The notes under the pieces: generated by a model
What the model saw: the letters and a program-made list of their open reading frames with translations, nothing else
Database searches by the model: none
Told to the model about the DNA's origin: nothing
Position numbers and translations under genes: made by a program
Part shown: piece by piece, positions 12,946 through 14,046 of the stretch
Layout of the letters: every line of letters starts with the position of its first letter
Position numbering within the stretch: position 1 is the stretch's first letter
NCBI GenBank assembly: GCA_945907085.1
Contig: CAMDSS010000027.1
Coordinates: forward strand, 1-14,046
Direction: 5' to 3'
Source of the DNA: Cyanobium sp. NIES-981
Lineage (GTDB): Bacteria > Cyanobacteriota > Cyanobacteriia > PCC-6307 > Cyanobiaceae
DNA length: 14,046 nt

Positions 12946-13938
12946 TTAGTCGTCAAAGCGGGAGCTGTTGTCCCGCGGCCGCGCTCCGGCCGAGGGGCCG
13001 CCGGTCTTGGGACCAGGGGTTGGAGGCGTCATGGGGCTGAAGTCTGCGTCGCTGATGTTGCTGCGCGAATTCGGGCTGGGGGAATCCGGGTTCCTGGAAT
13101 CACTGGGCGCCGTGCCAGGGCGGTTGCCCCGGATTGGGGTGCCCTGGGGCATGCTCCCGGCCCCTCGGGGGGAAGCGGGATCTCCCATCGGCCTGGCGCC
13201 AGGCTCGCTCGTTGCATTCGTTGGATTGCCAGGGCCACTCGCTCCGCCAGGGCCGCGTCGGGTTGAACGGGGCATGCCGTCGGGGCTGGCCATGGGCCTG
13301 CTGCCGCGGCGGGCTTCGGGGCCATCGTCGCGGTCCCGGCGACGGGCACCAAAATCGTTGGCAGGCTTGGAGCTCCCCTGGCCACCGGCACTGAAGCGAC
13401 TGCGATCGGCGGTGCTCCAGTCGTCTGGGGAAGCAGGCCGACGGCTTTCGGCGCGCTCCGGGATCGCCACCCGGCTGCTCCGCCTGGGGCGGTAGAAGTC
13501 TTCGCCGTCATCCTCACCATCCCTGGCTGGGATCCGGCGTTTGAAGGGCTCCGGCTCATCAAAGCGATCGCTGTCCCCGTCTCCCCAGCTGCGGCCCCCC
13601 ATGCGGGGCCGGAAGGGACCTGCGGGAGCGGGTTCTTCGTCGTCGAAATAGGACGAACGGCGCGCCTGTTCGGTGGTGACGCCCCTTAGGCGCACACTTT
13701 CATAGGCGAAGAAAACGGCCGATCCAGCCAACAGAAACTGGCCGAACTGCAGGATTGGATCCAGGCGCCAACCCTGGAAAAACAAAATGCCACCACACAG
13801 CAGGCCAATGGCGGCGAAGAAGACGTCGTAATCCCTGGCCAGCGCAGGCTTAAAGCTGCGCATGAAGTAGAGAAGTGCCCCGCCCACCGCGAGCACAATG
13901 CCCACGATGCTGGCCCACTTGAGGCTGGCATTAACCAC
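12946..13938 (-). CDS. ycf66: Ycf66 family membrane protein with long disordered tail
   Basis: A 330-residue protein. The first 90 residues match Ycf66, a family found in cyanobacteria and some plastids: three hydrophobic segments (about 9-26, 39-55, 62-79) with 'ARDYDVFFAAIGLLCGGILFF' features and 'GWRLDPILQFGQFLL'. The remaining 240 residues are rich in Arg, Asp, Ser, Pro and Gly and look disordered, ending in 'NISDADFSPMTPP' and 'NSSRFDD'. The RFD/RFS element recurs ('DSDRFDEPEP', 'DRSRFSAGG', 'SSRFDD'). The start is GTG 13938, because an in-frame TGA lies three codons upstream and 'VNASLKWAS' fits the family. Function is not established; a thylakoid or cell-envelope membrane location is inferred. 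The two lipoprotein genes follow on the same strand. Confidence 0.9.
   Translation of the reverse strand: MVNASLKWASIVGIVLAVGGALLYFMRSFKPALARDYDVFFAAIGLLCGGILFFQGWRLDPILQFGQFLLAGSAVFFAYESVRLRGVTTEQARRSSYFDDEEPAPAGPFRPRMGGRSWGDGDSDRFDEPEPFKRRIPARDGEDDGEDFYRPRRSSRVAIPERAESRRPASPDDWSTADRSRFSAGGQGSSKPANDFGARRRDRDDGPEARRGSRPMASPDGMPRSTRRGPGGASGPGNPTNATSEPGARPMGDPASPRGAGSMPQGTPIRGNRPGTAPSDSRNPDSPSPNSRSNISDADFSPMTPPTPGPKTGGPSAGARPRDNSSRFDD
13564..13571. repeat. HIP1 octamer GCGATCGC
   Basis: The second HIP1 octamer in the window, inside the disordered-tail part of ycf66. Confidence 0.7.
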
Positions 13939-14046
13939 GGTGTGTCACCCGTAGGAGGCTCCGCGTTCGAAGCCCTGTTGATCGACCCACTGTAGGGACC
14001 CCTCCCCGTCGGGCGATCGGGGGCGCGAAACAATCAGAGTCGACGA
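13939..14046. other. Upstream region of ycf66
   Basis: These 108 bases hold no gene that I can support. On the minus strand there is a possible weak -10 (TACAGT, near 13990) but no matching -35. A GC-rich patch with CGATCG lies at about 14015-14022. The gene to the right lies outside the window. Confidence 0.4.

Noticed and set aside
7165..13571. HIP1 (GCGATCGC) enrichment typical of many cyanobacteria.
   Set aside because: Only two copies are present in 14 kb, while about 0.5 is expected by chance at this GC. That is no real enrichment.
1..14046. Search for CRISPR repeats, tRNA cloverleafs, transposase genes, toxin-antitoxin pairs and phage genes.
   Set aside because: Nothing matching these was seen by reading; the genes are typical core or shared cyanobacterial genes. 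A tool search (tRNAscan, ISfinder, CRISPR finder) would be decisive.

Overview
The window is GC-rich (about 65% by eye), tightly packed cyanobacterial chromosome. Ycf66, a high-light-inducible protein, a DUF3747 secreted protein, the cyanobacterial form of ribosomal protein S21 and an alpha-cyanobacterial type peptide deformylase together point to a GC-rich picocyanobacterium of the Synechococcus/Cyanobium group. The GC level and the near absence of HIP1 octamers fit freshwater or coastal Cyanobium-like strains better than Prochlorococcus. The genus is an inference. I found no tRNA, rRNA, CRISPR array, insertion sequence or prophage gene, and no gene-free stretch reaches 300 bases.

Layout, left to right: the 3' part of a DUF1543 gene (+); mtnA and a FucA-type class II aldolase overlapping by 8 bases (+); converging on these, a minus-strand pair of an S9 prolyl-oligopeptidase-like peptidase followed with no spacer by a GltS-type sodium/glutamate symporter. 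Divergent from the peptidase are def and a small two-helix membrane protein (+), then a DUF3747 secreted protein (+) and rpsU (+). comM (-) converges on rpsU. Divergent from comM are a HIT-family protein, an SbmA/YddA-like ABC transporter and an Hli protein (+). Last is a minus-strand set: ycf66, then two small lipoproteins with TolB-like beta-propeller repeats that overlap by ATGA.

How the genes may work together: MtnA plus a FucA-type aldolase, with no MtnB/C/D in view, is the core of the DHAP shunt, which salvages 5'-deoxyadenosine and methylthioadenosine sugars. The peptidase-GltS pair suggests peptide breakdown linked to glutamate transport. The ABC transporter-Hli pair hints at a link between transport of an unknown substrate and pigment or photo-stress handling. 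The two lipoproteins carry three propeller blades each and could form one six-bladed propeller together.

I see no clear novel defence or mobile system. The points most worth a second look are the mtnA-aldolase unit, the split-propeller lipoprotein pair, the ABC-Hli unit, and a perfect 13-bp inverted repeat inside the peptidase gene.
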